Source of the DNA: GWA1-40-21 sp038078215
Lineage (GTDB): Bacteria > Patescibacteriota > Minisyncoccia > Phycocordibacterales > GWA1-40-21
Length of the DNA: 13,327 nt
Assembly: GCA_038078215.1 (NCBI GenBank)
Contig: JBBUED010000030.1
Coordinates: 1 to 13,327, forward strand
Reading direction: 5' to 3'
Below are positions 5,347-12,244 of this stretch, one piece after another. Numbering within the stretch: the stretch's first letter is position 1; each line of letters opens with the position of its first letter. Made by a program: the position numbers and the translations under genes. The notes below the pieces were generated by a model. That model was not told the DNA's origin, searched no databases, and was given only the letters and a program-made list of their open reading frames with translations.

Positions 5347-6042
5347 ATGATTGATTTTTCAAAATTTGAAAAAATTGCGGGCGTTTCTTTCAAGGACAAA
5401 AGCTTGCTTAAGCAAGCTTTTACTCATAGGTCGTTCGTAAATGAAAATAAAGCGTTCGGACTCGGGCATAACGAACGACTAGAATTTCTGGGAGACGCGG
5501 TGCTTGAGCTCGTTGTCACGGAATATCTTTATTCCAAATATCCCTTGGCCACGGAAGGCGACCTGACTTCCTATAGGTCAGCTCTCGTAAACGCCGTTAC
5601 TCTTTCCGAAGTTGCTCGAAATCTCAAAGTGAACGAATTCCTGCTTCTGTCAAAAGGAGAGGCCAAAGATGAGGGCAGAGCGCGGCTGTATATTCTGGCA
5701 AACACAATAGAAGCGATAATCGGGGCGATGTTTCTTGACCAAGGATACGAGACGGCGAAAAATTTCATTTCAAAAAACACCTTTCATTTGATTGACAAGA
5801 TTGTTGAAGAAAAAACTTGGCTTGATTCAAAAAGCTATTTTCAAGAAATGGCCCAAGAACACACGGGGATAACGCCGTCATACAAGACGATTAAAGAAGA
5901 AGGGCCTGACCACGACAAACATTTTACGATAGGAGTTTATTTAGAAAAGGAATTTATCATCGCAGGAGAGGGTAGTTCCAAGCAGGAAGCCGAACAGGAC
6001 GCGGCTCGTAAAGCACTTGAAGCAAAAGGCTGGCTTCAGTAA
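5347..6042 (+). CDS. rnc: Ribonuclease III
   Basis: Double-strand-specific endoribonuclease for rRNA and mRNA processing. The 231 residues comprise a catalytic domain (1-150) with the signature N-E-R-L-E-F-L-G-D-A-V-L at 42-53, holding catalytic E46 and D50, and a second metal site near E122 in E-A-I-I-G-A. A double-stranded-RNA-binding domain (about 158-229) ends in Q-E-A-E-Q-D-A-A-R-K-A-L. The residue three before E122 is Asn119, where E. coli and Aquifex have Asp; I believe Asn also occurs naturally there, so activity is not excluded. ATG 5347 is the only sensible start. No Shine-Dalgarno is present, and TAATAT (5324-5329) is a possible -10 giving a leader of about 11 bases. Long hairpins lie on both sides and are potential substrates, perhaps for self-regulation. 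Confidence 0.95.
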   Translation: MIDFSKFEKIAGVSFKDKSLLKQAFTHRSFVNENKAFGLGHNERLEFLGDAVLELVVTEYLYSKYPLATEGDLTSYRSALVNAVTLSEVARNLKVNEFLLLSKGEAKDEGRARLYILANTIEAIIGAMFLDQGYETAKNFISKNTFHLIDKIVEEKTWLDSKSYFQEMAQEHTGITPSYKTIKEEGPDHDKHFTIGVYLEKEFIIAGEGSSKQEAEQDAARKALEAKGWLQ

Positions 6043-6146
6043 GTTGAAAGTTATAAAGTAAAAAGTTTGTAAAGTTGTGATTAGTTATTTTGTGTCTTGA
6101 TCTATCTTTACTTTATAACTTGATGAACTTTATAACTTTCAACTTA
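6040..6146. repeat. 107-bp inverted repeat between convergent rnc and MFS genes
   Basis: TAAGTTGAAAGTTATAAAGT (6040-6059) is repeated perfectly inverted at 6127-6146. The left arm begins with the rnc stop codon, and the right arm ends 4 bases before the MFS stop. An extra inverted copy of the AAGTTATAAAG word sits at 6110-6121. It can form a hairpin in both transcripts and probably serves as a bidirectional transcript end. Confidence 0.85.
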
Positions 6147-6150
6147 CGCC

Positions 6151-7320
6151 TCACCTCGTGTCCTTGAGCGCCAAGCTGAATCTCAAGCCGTAGAACATCA
6201 GAAAACCTAGAATGATAAAGATGAATTTGAATTCAATAAAATAAAATAATATCGTCGCGGTTATGGGAGCAATGATATAAGCAAGAGGCTTGGTTGTCCT
6301 GAACATGCTTACAATCGGCATTTGAGACACATTGGTTTTTTTGAAGAAATATGTTTCGCTCATTATTTCCACCATACTGGCGCCGATTCTTGTAATAAAT
6401 AAAATGGCCATCCATAGGAAAAAATTTCCATTGGGTAGAAAAGAAATTACTCCCGTTGAAATAGCCATAATGATAAAACCTATGCTCATTATTTCTTTCT
6501 CGCCCAATTTATCATCGGCAATCTTTCCCAGAGGCAGTTCGGTAAGCACATACGGCAAAAGCATTACGCTGAATAAAATCCCTATTTGACCCCAATCAAA
6601 TCCAATCTGGTTATGCAGATAAAGAGGAGTGTAGATGACCATCCAAGCGAAAAAGAACTGCATAAGGAAACTTATCATAAAAATATTTCTGATGTCTTTG
6701 CCCTTCCATATTTCATTGATTGTTTTTGAGAGAGGAGTTTTATCGTAATTATTATCTTTAAAATTTTTTAGATTGCGTTTGACTATGAAGAGAACGGGCA
6801 GAAGAAGCGCCGCGGCCGCCACATATATCTTCCAATAATCGCCGTTGGTCAAAATGAAACTGGTGATAAGGGGAGAAACAATCCAAGCTATATTTACGCT
6901 TGTCAAAAATATCCCTCTGATTTTCCCCGTCTTATTATCGGAAGAAACATTTTCCAAAAACAAGTCTATTATAAATCCAATAATCGCGATTGAAACAAGG
7001 CTGGTTATGAAGAAAAATATGAGAAGAGAGGGAGATTTTAAAAAAGCGAGAGAAATGAGAGATAAGAGCTCCAGTAAAATAAAAGCTATGGCCGTTTGAT
7101 AGCCTCCAAATTTTCGGAGAATAGGCGGGATAACAAAAAAGGCGAGTATTGTGGCAACAGAACCTATGCTATAAATAATTCCTACGAATTTTTCGGGCGA
7201 AATTAAGCTTAAGAAGCTAGAGTTTATGTAGATGGGCAAAGTCGCGTGCAGGGCAAAAAGAAAACCCAAAATATATATAACGAAAGCGCCGGATGATTTC
7301 GTTTCCAATTGATTTTCCAT
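6151..7320 (-). CDS. Major facilitator superfamily transporter
   Basis: A 389-residue integral membrane protein with about twelve hydrophobic segments, in two groups of six separated by a charged loop (about residues 183-212, rich in Lys, Asn and Asp). A motif-A-like sequence, G-K-I-A-D-D-K-L-G-E-K, occurs in the second half between segments 8 and 9, at the matching cytoplasmic loop. The fold supports secondary transport of a small solute or drug, but no substrate can be read from the sequence. It is last in a minus-strand series after RNase J and has its own predicted promoter, so it need not be co-transcribed. The start is ATG 7320, without a Shine-Dalgarno, and the stop is TGA. It converges on rnc. 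Confidence 0.85.
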   Translation of the reverse strand: MENQLETKSSGAFVIYILGFLFALHATLPIYINSSFLSLISPEKFVGIIYSIGSVATILAFFVIPPILRKFGGYQTAIAFILLELLSLISLAFLKSPSLLIFFFITSLVSIAIIGFIIDLFLENVSSDNKTGKIRGIFLTSVNIAWIVSPLITSFILTNGDYWKIYVAAAALLLPVLFIVKRNLKNFKDNNYDKTPLSKTINEIWKGKDIRNIFMISFLMQFFFAWMVIYTPLYLHNQIGFDWGQIGILFSVMLLPYVLTELPLGKIADDKLGEKEIMSIGFIIMAISTGVISFLPNGNFFLWMAILFITRIGASMVEIMSETYFFKKTNVSQMPIVSMFRTTKPLAYIIAPITATILFYFIEFKFIFIILGFLMFYGLRFSLALKDTR

Positions 7321-7326
7321 ACGGCT

Positions 7327-7335
7327 ATTTTAGCA
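7327..7335 (-). promoter_or_regulatory. Extended -10 promoter of the MFS gene, predicted leaderless
   Basis: Reading the minus strand, TGC-TAAAAT occupies 7335-7327. The -10 ends 6 bases before the ATG at 7320. The TGn extension compensates for the lack of a clear -35. Confidence 0.6.
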
Positions 7336-7344
7336 GAAATACAG

Positions 7345-7456
7345 CGAAGTCCATAAAGTCGTAAAGTTGAAAGTCCTTAAAGTAAAGATAAAGCAAATTC
7401 TGAATTTACAATATAGACTTTATGGACATTGGGGACTTTATAGACTTTCAACTTCG
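7345..7456. repeat. 112-bp composite inverted repeat between RNase J and MFS genes
   Basis: Outer arms CGAAGT (7345-7350) and ACTTCG (7451-7456) enclose GTCCATAAAGTC (7349-7360) with its inverted copy at 7416-7427, and GTTGAAAGTC (7366-7375) with its inverted copy at 7443-7452. The same words (GTTGAAAGT, ATAAAGT) recur in the repeat at 6040-6146, so these two belong to one family with shuffled units. It follows the RNase J stop by 2 bases. Confidence 0.75.
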
Positions 7457-7458
7457 CA

Positions 7459-9357
7459 TCAGACCCCAATAAGCACAGGCATCACAATAGGGTGTTTTGC
7501 GGTCTTTTGAAATAAGAATTTGCTCAACTGGTCGGTGACGATTCCTTTAAGATAATCAAAGTCTATAGGATTCATTCCCGCCGTTTCGTCTTCTATGGTT
7601 TTTTTGATGATTAGCCTCGCGCTTCGGAGAAGTTCTTGCGATTCTCTAAGATAAATAAAACCGCGCGAAATAATGTCCGGAGATTTTTTCAATTTGCCAG
7701 TTGTCGTATTGATGATGGCGACAACGACGAACATTCCGTCTTGGGCGAGCATCTGCCTGTCCCTGATAACCACTTCTTGAATATCACCGATGGAAAATCC
7801 ATCCACCATAACTAGACCGGAAGGAGCTTTTTGTTCCAATTTTACCATTTCCGCGCCTTTGTTTCGGATTTCCATTATTGAACCGTTGTCAGGTATCGCG
7901 ATATTTTTTTTCGCAACACCAAGAGTTTCAGCCAGTTCGGCGTGAAGACGGAGCATAGAATGCCAGCCATGCACGGGAATAAAAAATTTTGACTTTATTT
8001 TTTTATGAAGCCATTCTATCTCTCCTCTATTGCCGTGCCCGCTTGAATGTATATAAACATCCGATGTGCGGTAATGAATAATTTTCGCTCCTTGTCGCGC
8101 GAGATTGTCTTTAAGTCCGCGGACTGTTTTCTCATTCCCCGGAATGATTGAAGATGAAAGAAGGATGGTATCTCTCTCGTTTATTCTCAAGAACTTGTGA
8201 CTTTTTGTCGCCATTCTCATCAGAGCGGCAAATTCTTCTCCTTGCGCGCCGGTCGCTAACACGACTATTCTGTCGGGAGGAACAGCATCCGCATCTTGAG
8301 ATGAAATTATGGTGTCTTTCTTGACTTTAAGTATGCCGGCAATGGTGGCTATTTCAATATTTGTCTTCATACTCCTTCCTTCCACGACAATTTTCTTGCC
8401 GTACCTTTCGGCAATCTCTATAATTTTGACCATTCTTTCAAGTTGGGAAGCGAATGTCCCTATAATCAAACGTCCCTTTATATTCTTAATGATTTCTTCC
8501 AAATTTTTGTGAACCAGTTTTTCCGGCGTGGAGAATCCGGGATTTTCAATATTAGTTGAATCGGACATCAGAAGAAGAACTTTTTCTTTTTCAAAAATTT
8601 TATACTCTTCTTCTTCTTGTTCCGTCGGAACGCCGTCAACATGGTCAAGTTTATAATCTCCCGGAATGACAATCGGTCCAAAAGGCGTATCGATAATTAC
8701 ACCCATGGAGTCGGGCACGGTGTGGGTGACAGAAAAGAAACGAAGCGCTAATTCTCCAAACCTCACGACTTCATTTTTTTCAACGACTCTGATGTCCAGG
8801 TTTGGGAGATGAGGAAATTCCGTTTGGCGCTTTTTTATCAAAATGGAAGTCAGATTTCTAGTGTATATAGGAGGATTGCCGATTCGGTCCATTATGTAAG
8901 GAATTCCTCCGGTGTGGTCCAAATGTCCGTGAGTGATGACTACCGCGCGGATTTTACCCTTTCTTTCTTCAAGGTATTTTGTGTTGGGGAGAATATAATC
9001 AATGCCTGGCGTGCTCTCTTCTTTGAATTGAAATCCCATATCCACGATAATAATTTCATTTCTAAATTCAATTGCCGTCATATTTTTCCCCACCTCTTCC
9101 ACTCCTCCAAGCGTCAGTATTCTTACAGTGTCATTGTGAAGAGGCGGAACAACATCATCTTCCTTTTTTTGCGGGAAAGGTCTTCGCGCTCCTTGTCTCG
9201 GCGGCAGATGGCTTCTTCCGGCGTTTCTAATCGGACCTCTTCTCGCGTGTTGCGGCGGATGCGTTGCGTGAGTTTGTCTCATTGGACTGACCCTGTTTGA
9301 AACCTCGCTTATTTTTACAGTGCTCGGCGTATTCCGGACTATGTTTTCTGCGTTCAT
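7459..9357 (-). CDS. rnj: Ribonuclease J
   Basis: Metallo-beta-lactamase/beta-CASP ribonuclease, with 5'-3' exo- and endonuclease activity on mRNA and rRNA. The 632 residues exceed the usual 550-560 because of a disordered N-terminus (1-75) rich in Arg, Pro, His and Gln. The core begins at T-L-G-G-V-E-E-V-G-K-N-M (82-93). The metal site is H143-G-H145-L-D147-H148, followed by T-H-T-V-P-D-S-M-G, G-D-Y-K-L-D and S-D-S-T-N. The beta-CASP segment has A-T-G-A-Q-G-E, then S-S-G-H-G and P-V-H-G. The C-terminal domain begins near G-D-I-Q-E-V-V. ATG 9357 lies 30 bases after the upstream binding-protein gene, so the two probably form an operon. A start after the extension is not excluded. Confidence 0.95.
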   Translation of the reverse strand: MNAENIVRNTPSTVKISEVSNRVSPMRQTHATHPPQHARRGPIRNAGRSHLPPRQGARRPFPQKKEDDVVPPLHNDTVRILTLGGVEEVGKNMTAIEFRNEIIIVDMGFQFKEESTPGIDYILPNTKYLEERKGKIRAVVITHGHLDHTGGIPYIMDRIGNPPIYTRNLTSILIKKRQTEFPHLPNLDIRVVEKNEVVRFGELALRFFSVTHTVPDSMGVIIDTPFGPIVIPGDYKLDHVDGVPTEQEEEEYKIFEKEKVLLLMSDSTNIENPGFSTPEKLVHKNLEEIIKNIKGRLIIGTFASQLERMVKIIEIAERYGKKIVVEGRSMKTNIEIATIAGILKVKKDTIISSQDADAVPPDRIVVLATGAQGEEFAALMRMATKSHKFLRINERDTILLSSSIIPGNEKTVRGLKDNLARQGAKIIHYRTSDVYIHSSGHGNRGEIEWLHKKIKSKFFIPVHGWHSMLRLHAELAETLGVAKKNIAIPDNGSIMEIRNKGAEMVKLEQKAPSGLVMVDGFSIGDIQEVVIRDRQMLAQDGMFVVVAIINTTTGKLKKSPDIISRGFIYLRESQELLRSARLIIKKTIEDETAGMNPIDFDYLKGIVTDQLSKFLFQKTAKHPIVMPVLIGV

Positions 9358-9387
9358 TATCTTTGTTTAAATTAAATTAATAAATTT

Positions 9388-11196
9388 TTATTTTTTCAAT
9401 GCATTTTTTACTATTCTATCTCCGGCAAATATCTTCCATACCTTTTCAGTGTCTATATACCATTCGTTTATATTAAGAAATCTGTCCACTGGGGTGATGA
9501 CTTGACCTATTGAATACCCCCTTATTTTTTCCGGAATTATGTAGATGAAGTCGGGGGAATATAAAAACACGACAGGAGAATCTTTGGCAACTTCATCTTC
9601 AAATTGCCTGTATTTTTGCATTCTATCGTTTCTATTTTCAATCTTCCTGGCATCTTCCAGCAATTTATCCGCTTTTGAATTGGCGTAAAGGGCGATGTTC
9701 AGCCCGGGGTCTTTGCGCTGGGAAGAATGCCAGAAAGCGAACAAGTCAAGATCTCTTCCCACAATCTCGCCGAACAGGAGCGCTTCGTATTTCCTCGGCC
9801 TAATCACATTTTGGTTTAAATCTCCCGGTTCAAAAATTTTGACTTCAACTTTGGCCCCAAGTTTTTCCCATTCTTCTTTCGCGATTTCGGCGGCCTTTTT
9901 AAGCTCGGGGGTGTTGGATGTTGAAATTGAAAAGCGAAGCTGTTGAGTTTCGTTTTTAAATTTTTTCTCAAGTATTTTTTCTTCTTCATTCATTTTCCAG
10001 CCTTTGTTTTGAAGCATCGACAGAGCTTTTTCCGTTTTTGGAGCGGCGCTTTCTTGTTTTTTGTCCTCTTTGCTTTCCGAATTTTTCTTATCGTCTATCA
10101 GGTCCGGCGGTATGGGGGAATCTATTTCTATTCCATAACCGTTTAAGACTTCTTTGACCATTCTGCTTTTATCAATTGCTTCGCTTAAGGCCTCCCTGAT
10201 TTCTTTGTTGGCGAGGACGGGCGCATGGTTCTGATTGAAGAATACGCCGAATATTCTTGGAAGAGGCGCTCTGATTGTCTTAAGCTTGCTTTCATTTTTT
10301 AATATTTCAGCGTTTTGCGAAGATACCGCGCTCATGCTTTCAATATCTCCGTTTTTGAACGCGTCAATCAATGATTTTTCATTCTGATAAAAATTGATTA
10401 ATATTTTTTTTATATATGGAGCGCCGGACGCATATTTGTTAAAAGAGGCGAGAATGTAATATGAGGGTATTCCATACGAATCCTTTTTCAAACTGTTGAC
10501 TTTATAAGGTCCCGATCCGATGGGTTCTATATTATATAAACTGAAAGGGAACTGATCGCTGTCAAAATTCATCCAGATCTTTTTGGGCAGAATTCCCAAA
10601 GAGGTGTTTTCCAAGAAGGGCGAGTAAGGCTGTTTCAGAACAAACTCAATTTCTCTTTCATTTAATTTTTTTACAGCAACACCGTCCCAGTTGGCTCTCT
10701 TGGGGCTTTTCAGCGCCGAATCCTGCGTCTTGTTTATCGTAAATTCAACGTCATCGGCGGTGACTTTTCCGCCGTTATGGAAATAGGCATCGTTTCTCAA
10801 CTTGAATTTATAGACAAGCCCGTCTTTTGAAATGTCGTAGCTTTCCGCGAGGTCCGGAACAAGGTTTCCTTCAGAATCGGACTTCATAAGCCCCGAATAA
10901 ATAAGAGACGTCATATCTCTGTCGGCATCGCTCATAGCCAGTATCGGATTTATGAATCGGGGAGAGCCGATGATTCCTTCTTTCAATTGTCCGCCGTACG
11001 CGGGGAATTCAAGCAAAAAAGACTGATTCACTTTCCAAAGCAAAGCGGCGCTTGAAACGACAAAAGATACCAAAAAGAAATAAAATATTATTTTTTCCGT
11101 TATGGAAAAAGATGCGATTGTTTTCAAAATCACGCTTGATTTGGGAATGTTCCATTCCTTTCTCTTTTTTGAAATTTTGTCTTCTCCTTCTTTCAC
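9388..11196 (-). CDS. Oligopeptide-type ABC transporter substrate-binding protein, membrane-anchored
   Basis: A 602-residue member of the bacterial extracellular solute-binding family 5 (OppA/DppA type). Residues 36-55 are a single hydrophobic anchor. The mature part starts at G-G-Q-L-K-E-G (68-74), with the typical P-R-F-I-N-P (79-84), S-G-L-M-K, L-A-E-S-Y, and G-S-G-P-Y-K in the middle. No cysteine is present, so it is not a lipoprotein and is held by the N-terminal helix. A charged, low-complexity insertion (D/K/E/S-rich) lies in the second half. No permease or ATPase gene is adjacent, and the next gene is RNase J. The start is GTG 11196; TTTAAT ends 7 bases upstream, consistent with a leaderless message. 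It presumably captures peptides at the surface. Confidence 0.9.
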   Translation of the reverse strand: MKEGEDKISKKRKEWNIPKSSVILKTIASFSITEKIIFYFFLVSFVVSSAALLWKVNQSFLLEFPAYGGQLKEGIIGSPRFINPILAMSDADRDMTSLIYSGLMKSDSEGNLVPDLAESYDISKDGLVYKFKLRNDAYFHNGGKVTADDVEFTINKTQDSALKSPKRANWDGVAVKKLNEREIEFVLKQPYSPFLENTSLGILPKKIWMNFDSDQFPFSLYNIEPIGSGPYKVNSLKKDSYGIPSYYILASFNKYASGAPYIKKILINFYQNEKSLIDAFKNGDIESMSAVSSQNAEILKNESKLKTIRAPLPRIFGVFFNQNHAPVLANKEIREALSEAIDKSRMVKEVLNGYGIEIDSPIPPDLIDDKKNSESKEDKKQESAAPKTEKALSMLQNKGWKMNEEEKILEKKFKNETQQLRFSISTSNTPELKKAAEIAKEEWEKLGAKVEVKIFEPGDLNQNVIRPRKYEALLFGEIVGRDLDLFAFWHSSQRKDPGLNIALYANSKADKLLEDARKIENRNDRMQKYRQFEDEVAKDSPVVFLYSPDFIYIIPEKIRGYSIGQVITPVDRFLNINEWYIDTEKVWKIFAGDRIVKNALKK

Positions 11197-11203
11197 GAAT
11201 TTT

Positions 11204-11209
11204 ATTAAA
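11204..11209 (-). promoter_or_regulatory. -10 box before the binding-protein GTG start
   Basis: On the minus strand, TTTAAT (11209-11204) ends 7 bases before the GTG at 11196. No clear -35 is seen. The region is A/T-rich, so a chance match is possible. Confidence 0.4.
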
Positions 11210-11248
11210 TTTATGTTCTTTTAAATTGCCAGCCAAAATCAGTTATAA

Positions 11249-11271
11249 AAAATTAAAATGAGCTTAATTTT
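11249..11271. terminator. Weak A/T hairpin downstream of secG
   Basis: AAAATTAA (11249-11256) and TTAATTTT (11264-11271) form an 8-bp stem that, on the minus strand, is followed by Ts. It is 55-77 bases past the secG stop. All pairs are A-U, so it is only a possible terminator. Confidence 0.3.
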
Positions 11272-11325
11272 GTTTTTTATTAAAAAATAGTTTTATTCAA
11301 TCTTTTTAGCAATGAAATTACCAGA

Positions 11326-11556
11326 CTAAATTATGAAAGCTAGAAAAGCGGATACCACAAAAAGCGTTCCAATCGCTATGGTTAAGCGGAATAATGTTTT
11401 TTCAAATCCTCTTCGCGTGTGAAAGCCGGAGCTGAAGTCGCCCCCTCCGAACGCGCCGCCGACTCCCGCTCCCGTCTTCTGTAATAATATTAACGCTATA
11501 AGCAACGCGGAAAGCCCGATCTGCGCGTAAGGCAATATGTCAGACAGTATTTTCAT
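11326..11556 (-). CDS. secG: Preprotein translocase subunit SecG
   Basis: Small membrane subunit of the SecYEG channel. At 76 residues it is the normal length, with two membrane helices (about 10-27 and 55-75) joined by a glycine-rich cytoplasmic loop. The conserved pattern is complete: L-L-Q-K-T-G at 24-29, G-G-A-F-G-G-G at 33-39, and R-G-F-E-K-T-L-F-R-L-T at 49-59. It is a single minus-strand gene upstream of the binding protein, with a 129-base gap between them, so separate transcription is likely. The ATG at 11556 has no Shine-Dalgarno and sits 7 bases after a -10 box. Confidence 0.95.
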   Translation of the reverse strand: MKILSDILPYAQIGLSALLIALILLQKTGAGVGGAFGGGDFSSGFHTRRGFEKTLFRLTIAIGTLFVVSAFLAFII

Positions 11557-11563
11557 TCAAAAT

Positions 11564-11592
11564 AATATATCAGAAGTCCATAAAAAAAGCAA
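11564..11592 (-). promoter_or_regulatory. Promoter of secG, predicted leaderless
   Basis: On the minus strand, the -35 TTGCTT (11592-11587, three of six consensus bases) and the -10 TATATT (11569-11564) are 17 bases apart. The -10 ends 7 bases before the start codon. Confidence 0.6.
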
Positions 11593-11595
11593 AAC

Positions 11596-11698
11596 TAGTT
11601 TATAGGTTATAGTGATTAGTGATTAGGTTAAAGACAAGAAAACAGAATATTCCGCATTCTTTTTTCACTATCAACTAAAACCTAGTCACTATAAACTA
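11596..11698. repeat. 103-bp inverted repeat between divergent secG and groES
   Basis: TAGTTTATA (11596-11604) pairs with 11690-11698, and GTGATTAGGTT (11619-11629) pairs with 11679-11689 through one wobble. The left arm carries a 14-base insertion that includes a tandem copy of GTGATTA. It lies between two divergent promoters, where a terminator has no obvious use. Confidence 0.75.
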
Positions 11699-11707
11699 TT
11701 TAGCCTT

Positions 11708-11735
11708 TTGACAAAGAGTAAAAAACTTATATACT
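11708..11735 (+). promoter_or_regulatory. Strong promoter of groES-groEL
   Basis: TTGACA (11708-11713, full consensus) and TATACT (11730-11735, five of six) are 16 bases apart. The start would be near 11742, giving a 50-base leader. The -10 and its surroundings match the rpmF promoter closely. Just downstream, CCGG-GAAAT-CCGG (11747-11759) is a short inverted repeat at the expected operator position. No CIRCE element (the HrcA site) is seen. Confidence 0.85.
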
Positions 11736-11791
11736 ACATTTAACTTCCGGGAAATCCGGTAATTTGTTATTAGTTTATTAAAAATCGTTTT

Positions 11792-12127
11792 ATGAAAAAA
11801 CAAAATTCAAACGTATCAGGGGCAGGAATTGCCGCCAAAATAATTCCTTTGGGAGATAGGGTACTTTTGAAAATTTCCGAAGATAAGAACCAGTCAAAGA
11901 CGGCTTCCGGAATTTTTATTCCCGATACGGTGGATAAAGAAAAGCCCGAGCAGGGCAAAGTAGTCGCGGTCGGAGAAGGCAAGTATATTGACGGCAAACT
12001 AATTCCGCTTAATGTCAAAGTCGGCGACAAGGTTGTTTTTTCCAAATATGGCTATGATGAGGTAAAGGTTGGCGAGGAAGAATTTCTGATTATTAAGGAG
12101 GATAATATTTTAGCAATAATAAAATAG
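11792..12127 (+). CDS. groES: Co-chaperonin GroES
   Basis: Seven-fold ring cap of the GroEL chaperonin. The 111 residues include a 15-residue polar N-terminal extension before the usual start at K-I-I-P-L-G-D-R-V (16-24). The mobile loop that contacts GroEL is at about 35-45, with the hydrophobic tripeptide I41-F42-I43. The conserved V-V-A-V-G-E-G is at 57-63, G-D-K-V-V-F at 78-83, and the C-terminal I-K-E-D-N-I-L-A-I at 101-109. ATG 11792 is used because it is the first in frame after the promoter. No ATG exists nearer the canonical start, and no Shine-Dalgarno is visible. groEL follows after a 117-base gap that holds an inverted repeat. Confidence 0.95.
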   Translation: MKKQNSNVSGAGIAAKIIPLGDRVLLKISEDKNQSKTASGIFIPDTVDKEKPEQGKVVAVGEGKYIDGKLIPLNVKVGDKVVFSKYGYDEVKVGEEEFLIIKEDNILAIIK

Positions 12128-12131
12128 CAAA

Positions 12132-12232
12132 TTAGCTTCTTAGCTTGTAGCTTTTTAGGAATATACGGAGGAGAAACAATAATTTAATGATCTCTCCATT
12201 TCCTAAAAAGCTAATAAGCTACAAGCTACTAA
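12132..12232. repeat. 101-bp inverted repeat between groES and groEL
   Basis: TAGCTTGTAGCTT (12141-12153) pairs with 12216-12228, and TTTTTAGGAA (12152-12161) pairs with 12200-12209. The right arm has a 7-base extra unit. The arms are built of repeated TTAGCTT/GTAGCTT words. A purine block, GGAGGAGA (12167-12174), faces TCTCTCC (12191-12197). It is inside the expected groESL operon and may reduce or process the message before groEL. Confidence 0.78.
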
Positions 12233-12244
12233 CCTAATAAAAAT

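Noticed and set aside
8809..9300. 163-residue plus-strand frame
   Set aside because: It lies wholly inside the RNase J gene on the opposite strand and has no recognisable domain.
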